Part shown: positions 1 through 12,359 of the stretch, in pieces
Numbering within the stretch: the first letter of the stretch is position 1
How the letters are laid out: each line of letters begins with the position of its first letter
Assembly: GCF_963576675.1 (NCBI RefSeq)
Contig: NC_088912.1
Location: 96,997,895-97,061,894 of the forward strand
Direction of reading: 5' to 3'
DNA: 64,000 nucleotides
Source of the DNA: Euphorbia lathyris
Lineage: Eukaryota > Streptophyta > Magnoliopsida > Malpighiales > Euphorbiaceae
Translations under genes and position numbers: made by a program
Notes under the pieces: generated by a model
Told to the model about the DNA's origin: nothing
Database searches by the model: none
What the model saw: only the letters and a program-made list of their open reading frames with translations

Positions 1-1516
1 GTGAAATATATCGATCGATGACATTGACTATCAAAAAATGAACTAAATTGACTACCAAAAACTTTATACTAAACTTCTTCTCCTTTGAAATCATAAAAAA
101 AGAAAAAAGAAATAAGAGGAGTGACATGTGAGCTAGAAAGGAAACTAATAACAATAAATGTGCATAGGAAAAAAGGAAATAAAAAGAAGCTTACCAGAAG
201 GTAAGAGATGTCACCAGTTTAGAGAAGATGAGAGACTGACGACACAAGAGGAAGTCGCTAAACCCCGTTGTTGAGATGAGATGGGGAAATGGTGAATGAG
301 GGAGCTAAAAAATAGAAAGAGAGAAATATCTTATGGTTCTCTGGAATGAAACAAGGTTGTAGTGATTACAGTGTTAGAATTGGGATAAAATAAAATGGGT
401 TAAGAGAGCCAAACTGGAATGAAGGAAGAGAAATTGCCAAAAAAATGAATCGAAGATGAGGGAGAAAATGATAGTGTGAGGGTGGAACAAAATGAAGTGA
501 CCCATTTTAATAGTGAGATTTTGGCCAGGCTTTAATTACAACAATTTGGTCAAGATGACAAAGCTTTAATTGTAAGACTTTGGTCAAAGATTTAAAATTG
601 TATCATTAACCTTTTTTTTTATTACTTAAGAGAGGGGTTAGAATCCACAACATGTATTATTAATCTTTAATATACATGACAACTCAGCATTAGTTGTTGA
701 GGTGTCAAAACATTGAAATTTTTTATTAGTAAATTTACTGACACGTCAAACAATCAAATCAATATTTCTATTGATTCTTTTACCGTTAATGTTTCAATTT
801 CTTCAAAATAATTCCCAATTAATTACTCTTTTGTAACACTACTTAACATTATTTGTTGTGGTATCAAAATACTAAAAAATTAGATTAGTAAATTTGCTAG
901 TCAAATTAGCATTTCTATTAATTATTTTACCATTTATCCCATTAAGGTTTCAGTTTCTTTAAATTAATATCCAATTAATTACTATCTTTAATTCATAGTT
1001 ACCATTTTTACATAATGCTAAAAAAAAAATTTATTAGCAAATTTGCTAACATGTCAAACTATCAAATCAATATTTCTATTAATTCTTTTACAATTTTTCT
1101 CATTAACATTTCAATTTTTTCAAACGTTTTAGTTTCTTCAAATTAATATCCAATCAATTACTCTTCCGTTTTAGTTTCTTCAAATTAATTTCCAATCAAT
1201 TACTCTTTCGTTTTGTTGAGGTGTCAAAACAGTAAAAAATTTGATTGACAAATTTGCTGACATGTCAAACAATCCGATCAATATTTCTATTAATTTTTTA
1301 ACCATTTCTCTCATTAACGTTTCAGTTTCTTCAAATTAATATCCAATCAATTACTCTTCCATAATGTTTCAGTTTCTTCAAATTAATGTCCAATTAATTA
1401 CTCTTCCGCTATAATTGTGAGCCAAAAGTTACTATTTAAGCATTTAAATCCAATTACGTTTTTATGGTGTTTGTAATTTATAATTAATATTTTTATAAGC
1501 AAACAAAAGGAAGAAC
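1..1516. repeat. Left copy of a duplicated non-coding segment with internal tandem units
   Basis: The opening bases (atcgatcgatgacattgac) recur near 10750, and similarity runs on through both segments. From about 690 to 1400 the segment is built of degenerate units of about 160-190 bp. Each carries a 'ttgttgaggtgtcaaaac' type word, then 'aaatttgctgacatgtcaaa', 'caatatttctattaattc' and 'tttcagtttcttcaaatt'. About four units are present here against about two in the right copy. No coding potential was seen. The gypsy element at 1522 was inserted at its right edge. Confidence 0.75.
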
Positions 1517-1521
1517 AACAA

Positions 1522-2214
1522 TGATAACAACCCAAATTATTCTTGAATAAGGAATAAGGGAAAATTAATAGAAATAATGGCAAACCATTATTCCTTCTAA
1601 AAGAGATATTCATGCATGATTAATGTGGAATTAATGATAATTAATGCAGGGGCGAATATGCAAATAATGAGGAAAAGGAAGGAGTCTCTAGCATTATGCC
1701 ACGCCACGTGGACCATGGCGAGATACGCCATAACGAGATACGCCCGATGAGAGCGAGTAGCGGAGACCCGCCATAGCTCCCAAGGAGAGCGTACATACGC
1801 CTTGACGGATCAAAGAATACGAAAAGGTGCCTTTATTACCATCCATGAATGGGAATAAATACAATTAAATGACAATTAATAGCCATTAAAGGGGAATAAA
1901 GACTTGACTGTTCGAATACCTCAACTCTGAGGGTTTCAATGCTAAATACTGGGGTTAATGGAGAATTGATAGCAATTAAAGACGAGTAATGACACGACTC
2001 TTCACCTGCTTCCCCATTAATGCTGAAGGTTACAGAAACCTATATAAATACCCCAGCTTCCTAGGATCAAAGGTACACTTACTGATTCTCTACTTTTGTG
2101 CTTACAGTTTATTCTCAGAAATATTACTGACTTTGGCATCGGAGTGTCCCCGGCCGATCCCAACAGCGCCTCACAGGGAAGTGCTCCGATCAAGGATTTT
2201 TCCACAAGTTATCA
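1522..2214 (+). repeat. 5' LTR
   Basis: It begins TGATAAC and ends GTTATCA, a 7-bp inverted terminal repeat. A TATA-like 'cctatataaatacccc' lies at about 2038-2053 and would be the U3/R promoter. Short open frames in it are identical by position in the other LTR and are not genes. Confidence 0.93.
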
Positions 2215-2236
2215 ATTGGTGCGGTGAACGTGGATC
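2215..2236 (+). promoter_or_regulatory. Putative primer-binding site of the LTR element
   Basis: Directly after the LTR the sequence reads attggtgcggtgaacgtgga. Its position and the TTGG(T/C)GC start resemble the primer sites of plant Ty3/gypsy elements. It is not the usual initiator tRNA-Met match, and I could not assign the tRNA. Confidence 0.5.
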
Positions 2237-4100
2237 GAACAAACAGAAGATCATAAAATCTTGATTGTATAGAGTTTCACAAAGAACAAAACAATGGAGT
2301 CAACAGAATAGAAATCACAATCTCAAACTTTGGCTCAATTAGTACAATAAATCTATCCAAAGATACAGTTCTCCATATATTGGTGGGAAAGAGTTTTCTA
2401 CATTAAATCTGGAATTTTATGATGAAAAAGATAAGTTTCCTCCCCTTTCTTATTCCATTTTTAATTAAAGAAAATTGAGATCTCTCACTCTTATAAAGTG
2501 CTATGAATATCATTACATGTTATTATGATAAATCTAATAAACTGTGAAAGATGAAGTCATAGACACAAATCTTTCATTAAATCTTGCATGCTTACTATGC
2601 CCTCATATTTTTATGCATGACAAGTGTAATATGATATTATCATTGAATTAGTACAAACGCATGTATAAGACCCGTAATCTTGGGATTTACAAAAAAAATC
2701 ATCCATTCAATGTGATTTTGTCATTTGATATTAAAATATCATAAAAGGGCTCCTGTAATTACAAATGATTTAGATCTGGTCGGTCTTTTGGATGAACATG
2801 CATATAACTATTAGAAGAAATTACAAAAAAAAAAATCATATTTGGTTTTTCCTTGTACAATTCACCATCTATATATGGCTTTTCTCCTATATAGTACTTT
2901 TAATATCAAAAATTCATATTTTTGAATACTTTTTTGTCAAACAGTTATTTCATTCCCTTTTTTACAAGGATGTGTCTATTCATATAAAAACTGTTTATTT
3001 GACATTGTTAGAATTTCTGTTACCAACATAAGAGACTTGAACATATTGAATCTATTTGTGATTATCATGTAATTGTCCCTAACTATTAAAGCCATTATGG
3101 GCTGATGAATTACCAAATTGGATAAACGAAACTTTCATACCCTGAGCTAACTACAAAATAGTGCAAGTGTCAGTTTCGGATCAGAACATTAATTTATGCA
3201 AAATTCTTAGAATATACATGACAGTTCCTTAGAGATTGTTTGGATGATGGTATATGAAGGTAGGTGATGATGAATTTTGAGCAATTTTTCTTACACCTCA
3301 AATTGGAGGAGAATCATGGTACATGTATTTTTCTTCCAAAATTACCCTTTATATTTATTTTATTTATACAAATGAAATGATATAAGAGTAATTTCATATA
3401 TAACTATATTTGTTTAATTACACTTCAACCAAACAAGGCATTAATGATCTCTGAATGCCATTAATGTATGGATGCACAATATTAATTGCAAGTAAATAGG
3501 AACTATGTAAGATATCTTACCCAATATAGAATGTCATAACTTTTATGACGTTTAAAATAAATATGCTATCTTGGATATTAATGCGCATTGAAATACAAAA
3601 GGACATTATTCTTAAACCATTCTCATTATGGTTATTTATTAAGAATTCATTATGATATTCATGTGCAATAGCAATCTTTATGGTTATGACCGTTATACGT
3701 GATATTATTATTAAAACAAGCACGATTAAAATTCTATTATGAATTTATTTGACATATAATATTTACTCGGTTTTATCCTTTGACTAAGCTCATTCTAGAG
3801 TCAGGGACCAACGTGAAGGAATTATTAAGTTGATTCCAAGATGAACTAAAAATTTCATAAAGAGACATTGCATTATACATGATATTTGCCAACAAGGTCA
3901 ATGAAAACAGTCTTTTGCTATGAAGTATGTTCCGTGGATCAAGCCACTGATCCCCAAGGTAAGTGAATATAGTTTTTATGCCTTACCACAATCTTTTAAT
4001 AATGGACAGGGTATGCCCCACTTCTGGAGTTCTTTCAGTGCTAACCCACAAGTACAAGGGAATTGCTAATAATGCAACCAGTGCCAAACACTAGCATGAA
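2237..4100. other. Interior of the LTR element with no recognisable coding
   Basis: This AT-rich stretch lies between the primer site and the first pol remnant. I found no gag domain, zinc knuckle or long open frame. It may be decayed gag or foreign filler. The only long-ish open frames are AT-rich and low complexity. Confidence 0.6.
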
Positions 4101-4575
4101 AAATAAAGCTCAATCCAGAGAAGTGTATATTCAGAGTCACTTCAGAAAAATTCCTTGACTGTGTCATTAAAAAAAAAGGAGTTAGAGCAAATCCAGATAA
4201 AGTAAAAAGACCTGCGAGGAAAAAGGTGAAAAGAGCGCGTAAATGAAAGCCATGCTATGGGTGAGAAAGATCTAGAGGTTGAATGGGCGGATCATCGTAC
4301 TAGAAAGATTGTCAACAAGCATATATCAAGGTATAAAACAATTCCTAGCAGAACCACCCTTGATGAGCAGACCAATCTGAAGGGGAGACCTGCATTTGTA
4401 TCAATCTGTCATGGATAAAGCTATGTGCACCGTGGTTATTCAAGAAGAAGAAGGTCAGCAGTTCTCCATCTATTATGTTAGCAAAATGTTGAAGGATGCG
4501 GAGACAAGATATTCGAAGCTAGATAAAATGGCTCCCGCGTTAAACCATAGCTCCAAGCATAACCTCAACATGATC
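4101..4575 (+). pseudogene. Reverse transcriptase C-terminus plus RNase H start, gypsy type, broken
   Basis: Reading + strand, 4101-4215 gives a peptide of the form KLNPEKCIFRVTSEKFL followed by GVRANPDKV, the standard end of the gypsy RT domain. About 4330-4560 gives QFLAEPPLMSRP and then YYVSKMLKDAETRYSKLDK, the RNase H entry region. At least one frameshift or stop separates the two blocks. Similarity is lost after about residue 50 of the RNase H part. In a normal element this block lies downstream of protease and the RT N-terminus. Here it lies upstream of them. Confidence 0.75.
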
Positions 4576-4974
4576 GAGATCAAGATCAAGAGCCGGCTTC
4601 ACCATCATGATTCAACATTGAACACACGAATGATGAGTTTGAAAGGCGAGTGCATGCCACTCTGGATAGATGAGAGAACAATGCAGAAAGGTACGCCCGT
4701 CCAGTTAACAGGAATTCGCCATTCACAACATGGATCATGTGGAACGAGGCGGACAGAAGGTTTAAAGCTCCCAACTTGCCACAATATAAAAGAAAAGAAT
4801 CAATATAAGCGGGACATTACATATCCCGAACCCAAAGGAGGGGATCATGTAACCGTTGGAAGAAACGCCAAAGCGTACTACAGGTTGGCCACCACACTGA
4901 AGCTTGCTGGGAGCTGGCAAACTAGATAGCTTTGTCCAGAATAACAAATAACAAGACGACAAGTAGAAGACAGA

Positions 4975-5838
4975 TCCCAAAACGAAATTCAAAAGTGTCA
5001 TTAATGTCATAGCAGATGGACCAGTGTATTAGCCACCCGTGGAAAAAGCAAAAATATCCGTTCTGGATAAAACATCCCTCAATTGCCCCTTTTGCAGAAA
5101 CAGGTCCAATAATCTCTCCACATACAGATGCGTTGACAATTGAAGGATGGGAGATGAAATGAAGCGAGTAATGGTAGACACGGGCAATTCTTGCAATGTC
5201 ATCACCATAGGTGCATTCGCCAAACTCAAGGTTGATCCGATCCAAATAGAAACAACCATTGTTGACATCATGGGAGTGACAGGTCACACTATCCGGACCA
5301 AGTACCAGGTAACTTTGGAATGCAAGCTGGCGGATGATGATCAAGCGTGGATTGGTGATCTGGAGTTCTCTATTATGAATGGACAATCAGCTTATAACAT
5401 CATTCTTGGGCGGCCGTTCATCTTAGAGGTGGCAGCCCTAATTTCCATCTGTCGTATGGCAATGTACATTCCCACCAGCAAAGGAGGAATAATGATTAGC
5501 GGGAACCAAAAGGCGGTTCAAGAGACCTACTCGGCGTCGCTATCGATCCGCCCACAATTCAAAGATGACGAGGGTGAGGAAGATGAACTTGTCACTACAG
5601 CTTTGGGCGACACAGAAACGCTCCTTATTGCTGATGGAAAGCGGGTGCAGATCGCCAAAGGATTAAAACCCGAGATCAAGGAGGATGTTACGAAAGTTCT
5701 CATTGAGTTTGAAAGCCTATTTGCATAGGAGAATGAGATCCCCACAGGAGTAAGCCCAGATGTGATTACTCATAAGTTAAACATCATTGAGGATGCGGTT
5801 CTAGTTGCTCAGAAAAGACGGAACCATAGGCCTAAAAA
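4975..5838 (+). pseudogene. Retropepsin (aspartic protease) with gag tail and RT N-terminus, gypsy type
   Basis: The longest open part, 5147-5728, has the active-site motif VDTGNS (in place of the common DTGSS) and the later motif SAYNIILGRPF, both diagnostic of Ty3/gypsy protease. Upstream, about 4975-5146, a broken frame gives INVIADGP, like the gag-protease linker. Downstream, after a TAG at about 5726, the frame continues as ENEIPTGVSPDVITHKLNI and then QKRR, the start of the gypsy RT domain. Similarity stops near 5838, so the RT is cut before its catalytic motifs. Confidence 0.8.
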
Positions 5839-5984
5839 TCAGTATTTTTACGTATTCTTATATGTGCATTAAACTGTTATAGTATCCTATATTTTATAAT
5901 TTATTCTTTCTCGCCATACTTCTTATATTCATTTGCCTAGCTTTTATTCCTGATATACGCCCAGTGGCTGGCGAATGAAAAGTT

Positions 5985-6430
5985 CCACAGACGGATCAAT
6001 TACCTCAAAGATAGGACAATTGATCCCCATCACGGGCGGATCCCCTTTCCACAAAGATAAGAAGCACAGATACTCAGGAGCTTTCAAATGAGCTCAACTC
6101 TCTCCTCAAAGACAGGAACAATATTGGTCACCATAAAAAGCGGGTTAAAATTATCTCAAACATGAGAAAATTACACCCTAAACTTTCTCCTCAAAGATAG
6201 GAGAACAATAATCTCAGCAGCGGATCGATCTACCTCAAAGATAGGAAACGGTTGATCATCGTCAGAGACAGAGTTAAAACATTTCTCAGACGTGAGAACT
6301 TTACACTCTCAAATACTCTTCCCAAAGAAGAGTCTCAAGACCTGGCGGCGGATCGATTCACCTCAAAGATAGGAAGCAAATCGATCGCCTAAGGCAGCTT
6401 AACTTCCTCACCAGGAATAAAAGCTTCTAA
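5985..6430 (+). repeat. Degenerate tandem repeats in the 3' part of the LTR element
   Basis: The word 'cctcaaagatagga' next to 'cggatcgat' recurs at about 5990, 6220 and 6345, with weaker copies ('tcctcaaagacagga', 'ctcctcaaagatagg') between them. This is non-coding filler between pol remnants and the polypurine tract. Confidence 0.65.
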
Positions 6431-6586
6431 CCTTCACAAAGGTTCACACATTGGGGTACGGCTGGCCACCTACCCTAAACAATCAGAGAAATCCTAAACC
6501 AGATTCTAAAAAGTTACTTGCTAAAAGATATAATGCATTAGTAAAAATAGTTCTGGAAATAAAAAGGTTCATCCAAGTAATGAAGC

Positions 6587-6790
6587 CTCGTCTTCATCTC
6601 CAAATAATGAAGCCTCGTCTTCATCCAAGTAATGAAGCCTCATCTTCATCTCCAAATAATGAAGCCTCGTCTTCATCCAAGTAATGAAGCCTCATCTTCA
6701 TCTCCAAATAATGAAGCCTCGTCTTCATCTCCAAACAATGAAGCCTCGTCTTCATCAAAGTAATGAATTCACGTCTTCATCATAGAAATA
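6587..6790 (+). repeat. 27-bp-class minisatellite
   Basis: The phrase 'aatgaagcctcgtcttcat' with a variable 'ccaagt' or 'ctccaaat' link repeats about seven times in a row. One open frame (6451-6684) exists only because of this repeat. Confidence 0.85.
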
Positions 6791-7314
6791 ACGAAGTCTC
6801 GCCTTCACAAATGCAAAGTAAAAACACTTTGGAAAATGAGTAAGGCTAAAAAGGCAAGTGCCTAGAGTGCCAAAACCCTCCACAAAATGCACAAAAGTCC
6901 CTAAATGGCTGATCATTCTTACTGATCCCTAAGGTCGGGTCATTCTCCTCAATATGGCAGAACTGAAGAAAAAAAGTCCCTAAGGCGAATCATAATCCTA
7001 TGTGGTAGGAACAAATGGTCCCATAAAGGGCGGGTTATTCCCTTTCTAAAGGAAATATAACTCTCAAGAAGCCCCTAGAGGATAACAATGGATACGGTTG
7101 GCCACCTATCCACAGGGAATCAAAAGCCTCTAAAAGTGCATCATATCCATATATGATCCCACATAGGGCAAATCTTGTTCATAAGATCCCGCATAAGGAA
7201 GCCCCAAAAGGCGCATCATTTCCATATATGATCCCCCATCTAGGGCGGGTCCACTTTCCTCCAAGATAGAAAAATAAAACGCCATTTAGACAGCCCTAAA
7301 GAGCTTTTTATACC

Positions 7315-7329
7315 TTTAGGGGGGGCTTC
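7315..7329 (+). promoter_or_regulatory. Polypurine tract of the LTR element
   Basis: The run tttagggggggcttc lies immediately before the right LTR, where plus-strand priming would occur. Confidence 0.7.
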
Positions 7330-8022
7330 TGATAACAACCCAAATTATTCTTGAATAAGGAATAAGGGAAAATTAATAGAAATAATGGCAAATCATTATT
7401 CCTTCTAAAAGAGATATTTATGCATGATTAATGTGGAATTAATGATAATTAATGCAGGGGCGAATATGCAAATAATGAGGAAAAGGAAGGAGTCTCTAGC
7501 ATTATGCCACGCCACGTGGACCATGGCGAGATACGCCATAACGAGATACGCCCGATGAGAGCGAGTAGCGGAGACCCGCCATAGCTCTCAAGGAGAGCGT
7601 ACATACGCCTTGACGGATCAAAGAATATGAAAAGGCGCCTTTATTACCATCCATGAATGGGAATAAATACAATTAAATGGCAATTAATAGCCATTAAAGG
7701 GGAATAAAGACTTGACTGTTCGAATACCTCAACTTTGAGGGTTTCAATGCTAAATACTGGGGTTAATGGAGAATTGATAGCAATTAAAGACGAGTAATGA
7801 CACGACTCTTCACCTGCTTCCCCATTAATGCTGAAGGTTACAGAAACCTATATAAATACCCCAACTTCCTAGGATCAAATGTACACTTACTGATTCTCTA
7901 CTTTTGTGCTTATAGTTTATTCTCAGAAATATTACTGACTTTGGCATCGGAGTGTCCCCGGCCGATCCCAACGGCGCCTCACAGGGAAGTGCTCCGATCA
8001 AGGATTTTTCCACAAGTTATCA
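7330..8022 (+). repeat. 3' LTR
   Basis: Same length as the 5' LTR (693 bp) with about 11 mostly transition differences. It is followed by AACAA, the target duplication. Confidence 0.93.
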
Positions 8023-8027
8023 AACAA

Positions 8028-9420
8028 CTACACCATCCATCTTTGCTGATTCTACATGATTCCCATTGTTGTTATCGATTATACTACAACGGAAGGGAGG
8101 TAATTACCAATTGACTGGCCGGATCCAATTTACTAACAAATAAGGAAAGTACAAACCATTAAAATTTTAATTTCAATTTTCTAGCCCATTCTTCTCCTTT
8201 TAGTTTTTTTTCAACGAATCTGCAAAATTTTTAATATTTTTACTATTTATCTCCTCATCCTTTTAGTTTTTTCATATTTCCAATCAACTACTCCCTTGTA
8301 ATTATGAACCAAGCTTTTTTATTAAGTATTTAAACGGAATATAGTACATAGCAATTTTAATTTTACTGTCAATTTTATCCTAACGGAACATGTTTAGTGA
8401 TATGATACTTGACCTTGGTTTTTTACTTTTCAAGTTTATTGATTGAGCTGAGGTTTCTTTGTCTTTCTAACTAACATGAAATTGCAGTGGTAATATTTTT
8501 TAGTTACGTCAATTGATTAGTTTGATGTAGACAAAATGATATGATTAAAGAGTTTTGCATGATTTCCTTTTTGTTTAGTTTGTTTGAGCTTCCTTAAAGG
8601 TCCTTTTCCATCTTATTTAAATTCAATTTATAACGGTTCTTAATATTAGTTTAATTTCAAAACACATTTATTATTCCATGAACGTCAATCATATTCTGCC
8701 ATCTCTCATCATCCTCCTTTTCATCGTATTCTATTATTATTCCCATCCATAACTTATTTCTTAGAAAAGAAATGAATAAAGGTATATTTAGTTTGGATAA
8801 TGTAAATATATTTAATTTGGATTGTGTTTGCGTGCATGTCCTGTGTATATTATGTCTTTACAATTTGGATATTATATCGTATCAGATACATTTGATTTTA
8901 TTTTTTTATTCCATTTTATAGATTTTGAAGATACTTAGCAAAATGTATAAGATCATCTTTGTTTTCAAGCAGATTGTAGCTTGCACAATAAGAATCTCTC
9001 CGAAGAAAAATTTATCGAAGGTCGTTGAAGCTTAGAAGCCCAACAATTGCTCTGTTTGGTAATGCTCCAAGTACTAGTGTCACAACAGAGCAACTATTTT
9101 ATACATAATTAGTTGACATTGATTAAAATAACATGAAAATTATTTTTTTGAAGAAAAATAACATGAAAATTATTAATGTAGTATTTGAGTCTTTTGTATG
9201 CATATAAAACTATGAATTAATTAACCCGACGTAGAATTTAAAAGATATGTACAGAGTTCATTTATGAGCAATAAAGTTTTTATTTTATTTATTTCAGATT
9301 GGTTTTTCAGTGGAGTAACTATTTTTATTTATTTTTTTAGATTTTTTATATATAAATTAATTTGTGTTCGAACTTGAATTATTATAAGTATCAAATATAT
9401 ATGCGCATCATTCGGGCATA
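8028..9420. other. Intergenic, no feature recognised
   Basis: AT-rich sequence. 'caatcaactactcccttgtaat' near 8282 is a distant echo of the word found at 1380-1420, so this may be an older copy of the same duplicated segment. No coding or RNA signal was seen. Confidence 0.5.
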
Positions 9421-9422
9421 TG

Positions 9423-9784
9423 ACGTATCAAAACCACCTATCTCTATCAAATACTTTAACTTCATGTAGTTGTTTATCAACTTTCTTACCAAATTGACAC
9501 ATTTTTTTCTCCCTACTTAGTAGAAGTTCTTCGACCTCTTTGATCTTTCCCCCCTCCATGTCAATCCATTGGTTAATGGCACTACTGTGCCTCATTTTGT
9601 CTCCCTTTTCAGCCACTTCCCGCTACAAATCTATCTTCATAGCTTTAAGTTGGTCTTTATTAACTTTTAGGTTGACAACCTTCTCTTCCAGTTTTTCCTT
9701 AGTATCCATTCCCAGAAAAATACTACCCAAAAAATCTCTTAACTCTTCAGTTCCACGTAGAATAAACGAGAAGCAATCCGCCAT
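9423..9784 (-). pseudogene. Orphan CNL-type coiled-coil copy A (most diverged)
   Basis: Read from the ATG at 9784, the frame starts MADCFSFI and carries the family words LGSIF, DTKEKLEEK, MKIDL, then a TAG. It continues REVAEKGDKM, INQWIDM, KEVEELLLSREKK, FGKKVDKQLHEVK before breaking. Its charged amphipathic heptads are those of the family. It lacks the aromatic FFFFGMF block present elsewhere. It is isolated from both arrays and points left. The sequence distance suggests it is the oldest copy in the window. Confidence 0.75.
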
Positions 9785-10259
9785 TTTATCCTAAAAAAAA
9801 GAAAAGAAAAAGTTAATCTAATTAATCATAATTGAACAATCCAGCAAAAACAAGCAATTCAAGCTACAATTAGAGCACTCTTCACTCAATCAAAATATAA
9901 ATTATACAAAATACACAAACATAGAACATATAATTGGATTTGAAGAAATGGCAGTAACCATTTATCTAACCTAACTAGTAAAAGTTTAAGAACAAAGCAA
10001 AATTTGATTAATATCATCAGTGAAACCACTAGAAGAAATAGGAGACCCATCTATTTTTGGAAAGTATAGAATCACTTTAATAATGTTACAAGAGTTTGAT
10101 ACAAATCAGTATGAAAAAATCAACGAATTACATAAACTACATATCAATATGAAAAAACTACATATCAATATGAAAAATTCTCTGTCAGCAAATTTGAAAA
10201 ACTCTTATATCGGACAAGCAAAAGACATTTTAAGAACTCTTTGTTGCGGAAACGACTAG

Positions 10260-10610
10260 CAAATAGAAAGCTAAAGCATAAAACAAATAGAGAAGACACC
10301 AAAATTTAACGAGGTTCGGTCAATATTGCCTACATCCTCGGACACTACTAAATATTATTGCAAAAGAGCAAATATTACAATAGAGAAAGGAGGAGAAAAC
10401 AACTAAGCCTTAGAAATTAGAGGAGGCTATTTGTGGGATGCCCCAAGCCTAAAACCCAAGCCCAAATATATAGCCTTCCAAACTCTCTCAAAAAGTCTAA
10501 CTTTTCAATGTGGGACTTTGAACAATTAATATACACTTTTTTCCTCTTCTTCCTTTAGACTAACAATATGAGCTTCTTAAAAGAGAGTCATTTTTCTACA
10601 CTCTTGATAT
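10260..10610. mobile_element. LTR-retroelement-like remnant
   Basis: The stretch 'aacgaggttcggtcaat' followed by 'cctacatcctcgga', and later 'caatgtgggact', resembles sequence common in plant copia/TRIM LTR regions read on the opposite strand. No paired LTR, primer site or target duplication was found, so this is a weak call. Confidence 0.35.
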
Positions 10611-10744
10611 AGATTAGCCCATCAGCAAATTAATTTGACTACAAACTTGTATGAAAAACTAATTACATTACATAAATTTTTATACCAACAGATTTGAAAC
10701 CTCTATGTCAGGTAACCCATATTTTTTCAACACATTTGAAAAGG

Positions 10745-11860
10745 TGTGACATATATCGATCGATGACATTGACTATCAAAAAATGAACTAAATTAACTAC
10801 CAAAAACTTTATACTAAACTTCTTCTCCTTTGAAATCATATAAAAAAAAGAAATCGGAAGAGTGACATGCCAGCTAGAAAAGGGAACGAGTAAGAAGAAA
10901 TGTGTACAGAAAAAAAAAGAAAAAAAAAGAACCTTACCAGAAAGTAAGAGATGTCACCAATTTAGAGAAGATGAGAGACCGACGACACAAGAGGAAGTCG
11001 CTAATCCCCGATGTTGAGATGAGATGGGGAAATGGTGAATGAAGGAGTTAAAAAAATATAAAGAGAGAAATATCTTATGGTTTTATGGAATGAAATAAGG
11101 TTGTCGTTAGACAGTGTTAGAATTAGGATAAAATAAAATGGGTTAAGAGAGCCAACCTGGAATGAAGGAAGAGAAAGTACCAAAAAAATGAATCGAATAT
11201 GAGGGAGAAAATTATAGTGTGAGGGTGGAACAAAACGAAGTGACCCATTTTATAGTAAAATTTTGGTCAAGGCTTTAATTGCAAGAATTTGGTCAAAACG
11301 ATGCATTTTAATGGCAGGACTTTGGTCAAGGCTTTAATTACAAGACGTTGGTCAAAGATTTAAAATTGTATCATTAACCTTTTTCTTTATTATTGTAGTT
11401 TTCCTTGAGAGAGGGGTTCGAATCCACAACATGTATCATTAATATTTAATATATATGACAACTCACCATTAGTTGTTGAGGTGTCAAAACATTGAAATTT
11501 TTTATTAGTAAATTTACGGACATGTCAAACAATCAAATCAATATTTCTATTGATTCTTTTACCATTTGTTTAGTTAATGTTTCAATTTCTTCAAAATAAT
11601 TTCCAATTAATTACTCTTTTGCAACGTTACTCAACATTATTTGTTGAGGTGTCAAAATACTAAAAAATTAGATTTGTAAATTTGCTAGTCAAATCAGGAT
11701 TTCTATTAATTATTTTACCATTTATCCCATTAAGGTTTCAGTTTCTTTAAATTAATGTCCAATTAATAACCCTTCCAGAAGGTTTCTATTTTTTCAAATC
11801 AGTGCCCAATTAATTTTTCTTCTATTGTAATTGTGAGTAAAAAATTACTATTAAACATTC
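10745..11860. repeat. Right copy of the duplicated non-coding segment
   Basis: Directly repeats 1-1400 with small changes. It includes 'gaggaagtcgctaa', 'gagatgagatggggaaatgg' and the 'ttgttgaggtgtcaaaac' tandem units (about two here). It ends where the TIR element at 11873 begins. Confidence 0.75.
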
Positions 11861-11872
11861 AGGGGACATTTG

Positions 11873-12080
11873 GTTTGGGGTCTTTAGGAATGAGAATGGG
11901 AATGTGAGGGTTTCATTCCCTTTGTTTTTGTTTGTTTAAAAAAAACGCATTCCCTTTACCCATTTTAGATTATGGGTTTACCCCACTTTAGGTTAAGCTC
12001 ATTACCTCAGGCCTGTAGGGAATTGGATTCCCTTTACCCCATTCCCTTTCCTAAACATTTCCAAACACATAGGGGAATTA
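11873..12080. mobile_element. Small TIR element (MITE-like)
   Basis: The left end 'acatttggtttggggtcttt' with 'aggaatgagaatggg' is imperfectly inverted at the right end, 'cccctttcctaaacatttcc' type sequence running to 'aaacacatagggg'. It sits just upstream of CC copy B and is duplicated with it at 12640-12825. Target duplication not resolved. Confidence 0.5.
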
Positions 12081-12189
12081 ATGCTTATTCCTTTCATTTC
12101 CTTTAGTTTTCTTTTCTTGATTCCTTTTTCTCATACCCATTGTGAACCATTTATATTTGTTTTTATTAGCCTTCCTAGTTTAGATTTTT

Positions 12190-12359
12190 ACCTTTTATAT
12201 AAATACCTATGACTAATAGGTAATATGGTAGAAAATTTATTATTCGATTTTCGCTCCTAGTGAGAGAGGGAATCGTCTTATTTTCTCTAAATCAATACAA
12301 AAAATCTAGTTTGTTCATCTTTATCTTTTCATTTATTATCTTATCATTATTATAATATA
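12190..12359 (+). promoter_or_regulatory. Core promoter and 5' leader of the CC family
   Basis: 'ttttatataaatacc' (TATA box) at about 12196-12208 is followed by a conserved leader ('ttattattcgattttcgctc', 'gagagagggaatcgtctta', 'ctagtttgttcatc') up to the ATG at 12360. The same block precedes copies C, D, E, G, K, N and Q. The promoter was therefore duplicated together with the coding part. Confidence 0.6.

Larger units (their letters stand above)
1522..8022 (+). mobile_element. Ty3/gypsy-type LTR retrotransposon, degenerate and non-autonomous
   Basis: Two 693-bp direct repeats start TGATAAC and end GTTATCA. They are flanked by a perfect 5-bp duplication, AACAA at 1517-1521 and at 8023-8027. 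A primer-binding-like site follows the left LTR and a purine tract precedes the right one, so the element reads on the + strand. I count about 11 differences between the LTRs (about 98% identity), which means a recent insertion. The interior holds only broken protease, reverse transcriptase and RNase H remnants in an abnormal order. No integrase and no intact gag were recognised. The protein remnants look like the Tat side of Ty3/gypsy (inference). Movement would need proteins from another copy. Confidence 0.93.

Noticed and set aside
1989..2264. Open frame of 91 codons inside the 5' LTR (and its partner at 7797-8114)
   Set aside because: Lies in a long terminal repeat, is present in both LTRs with different ends, and has no domain; a chance frame.
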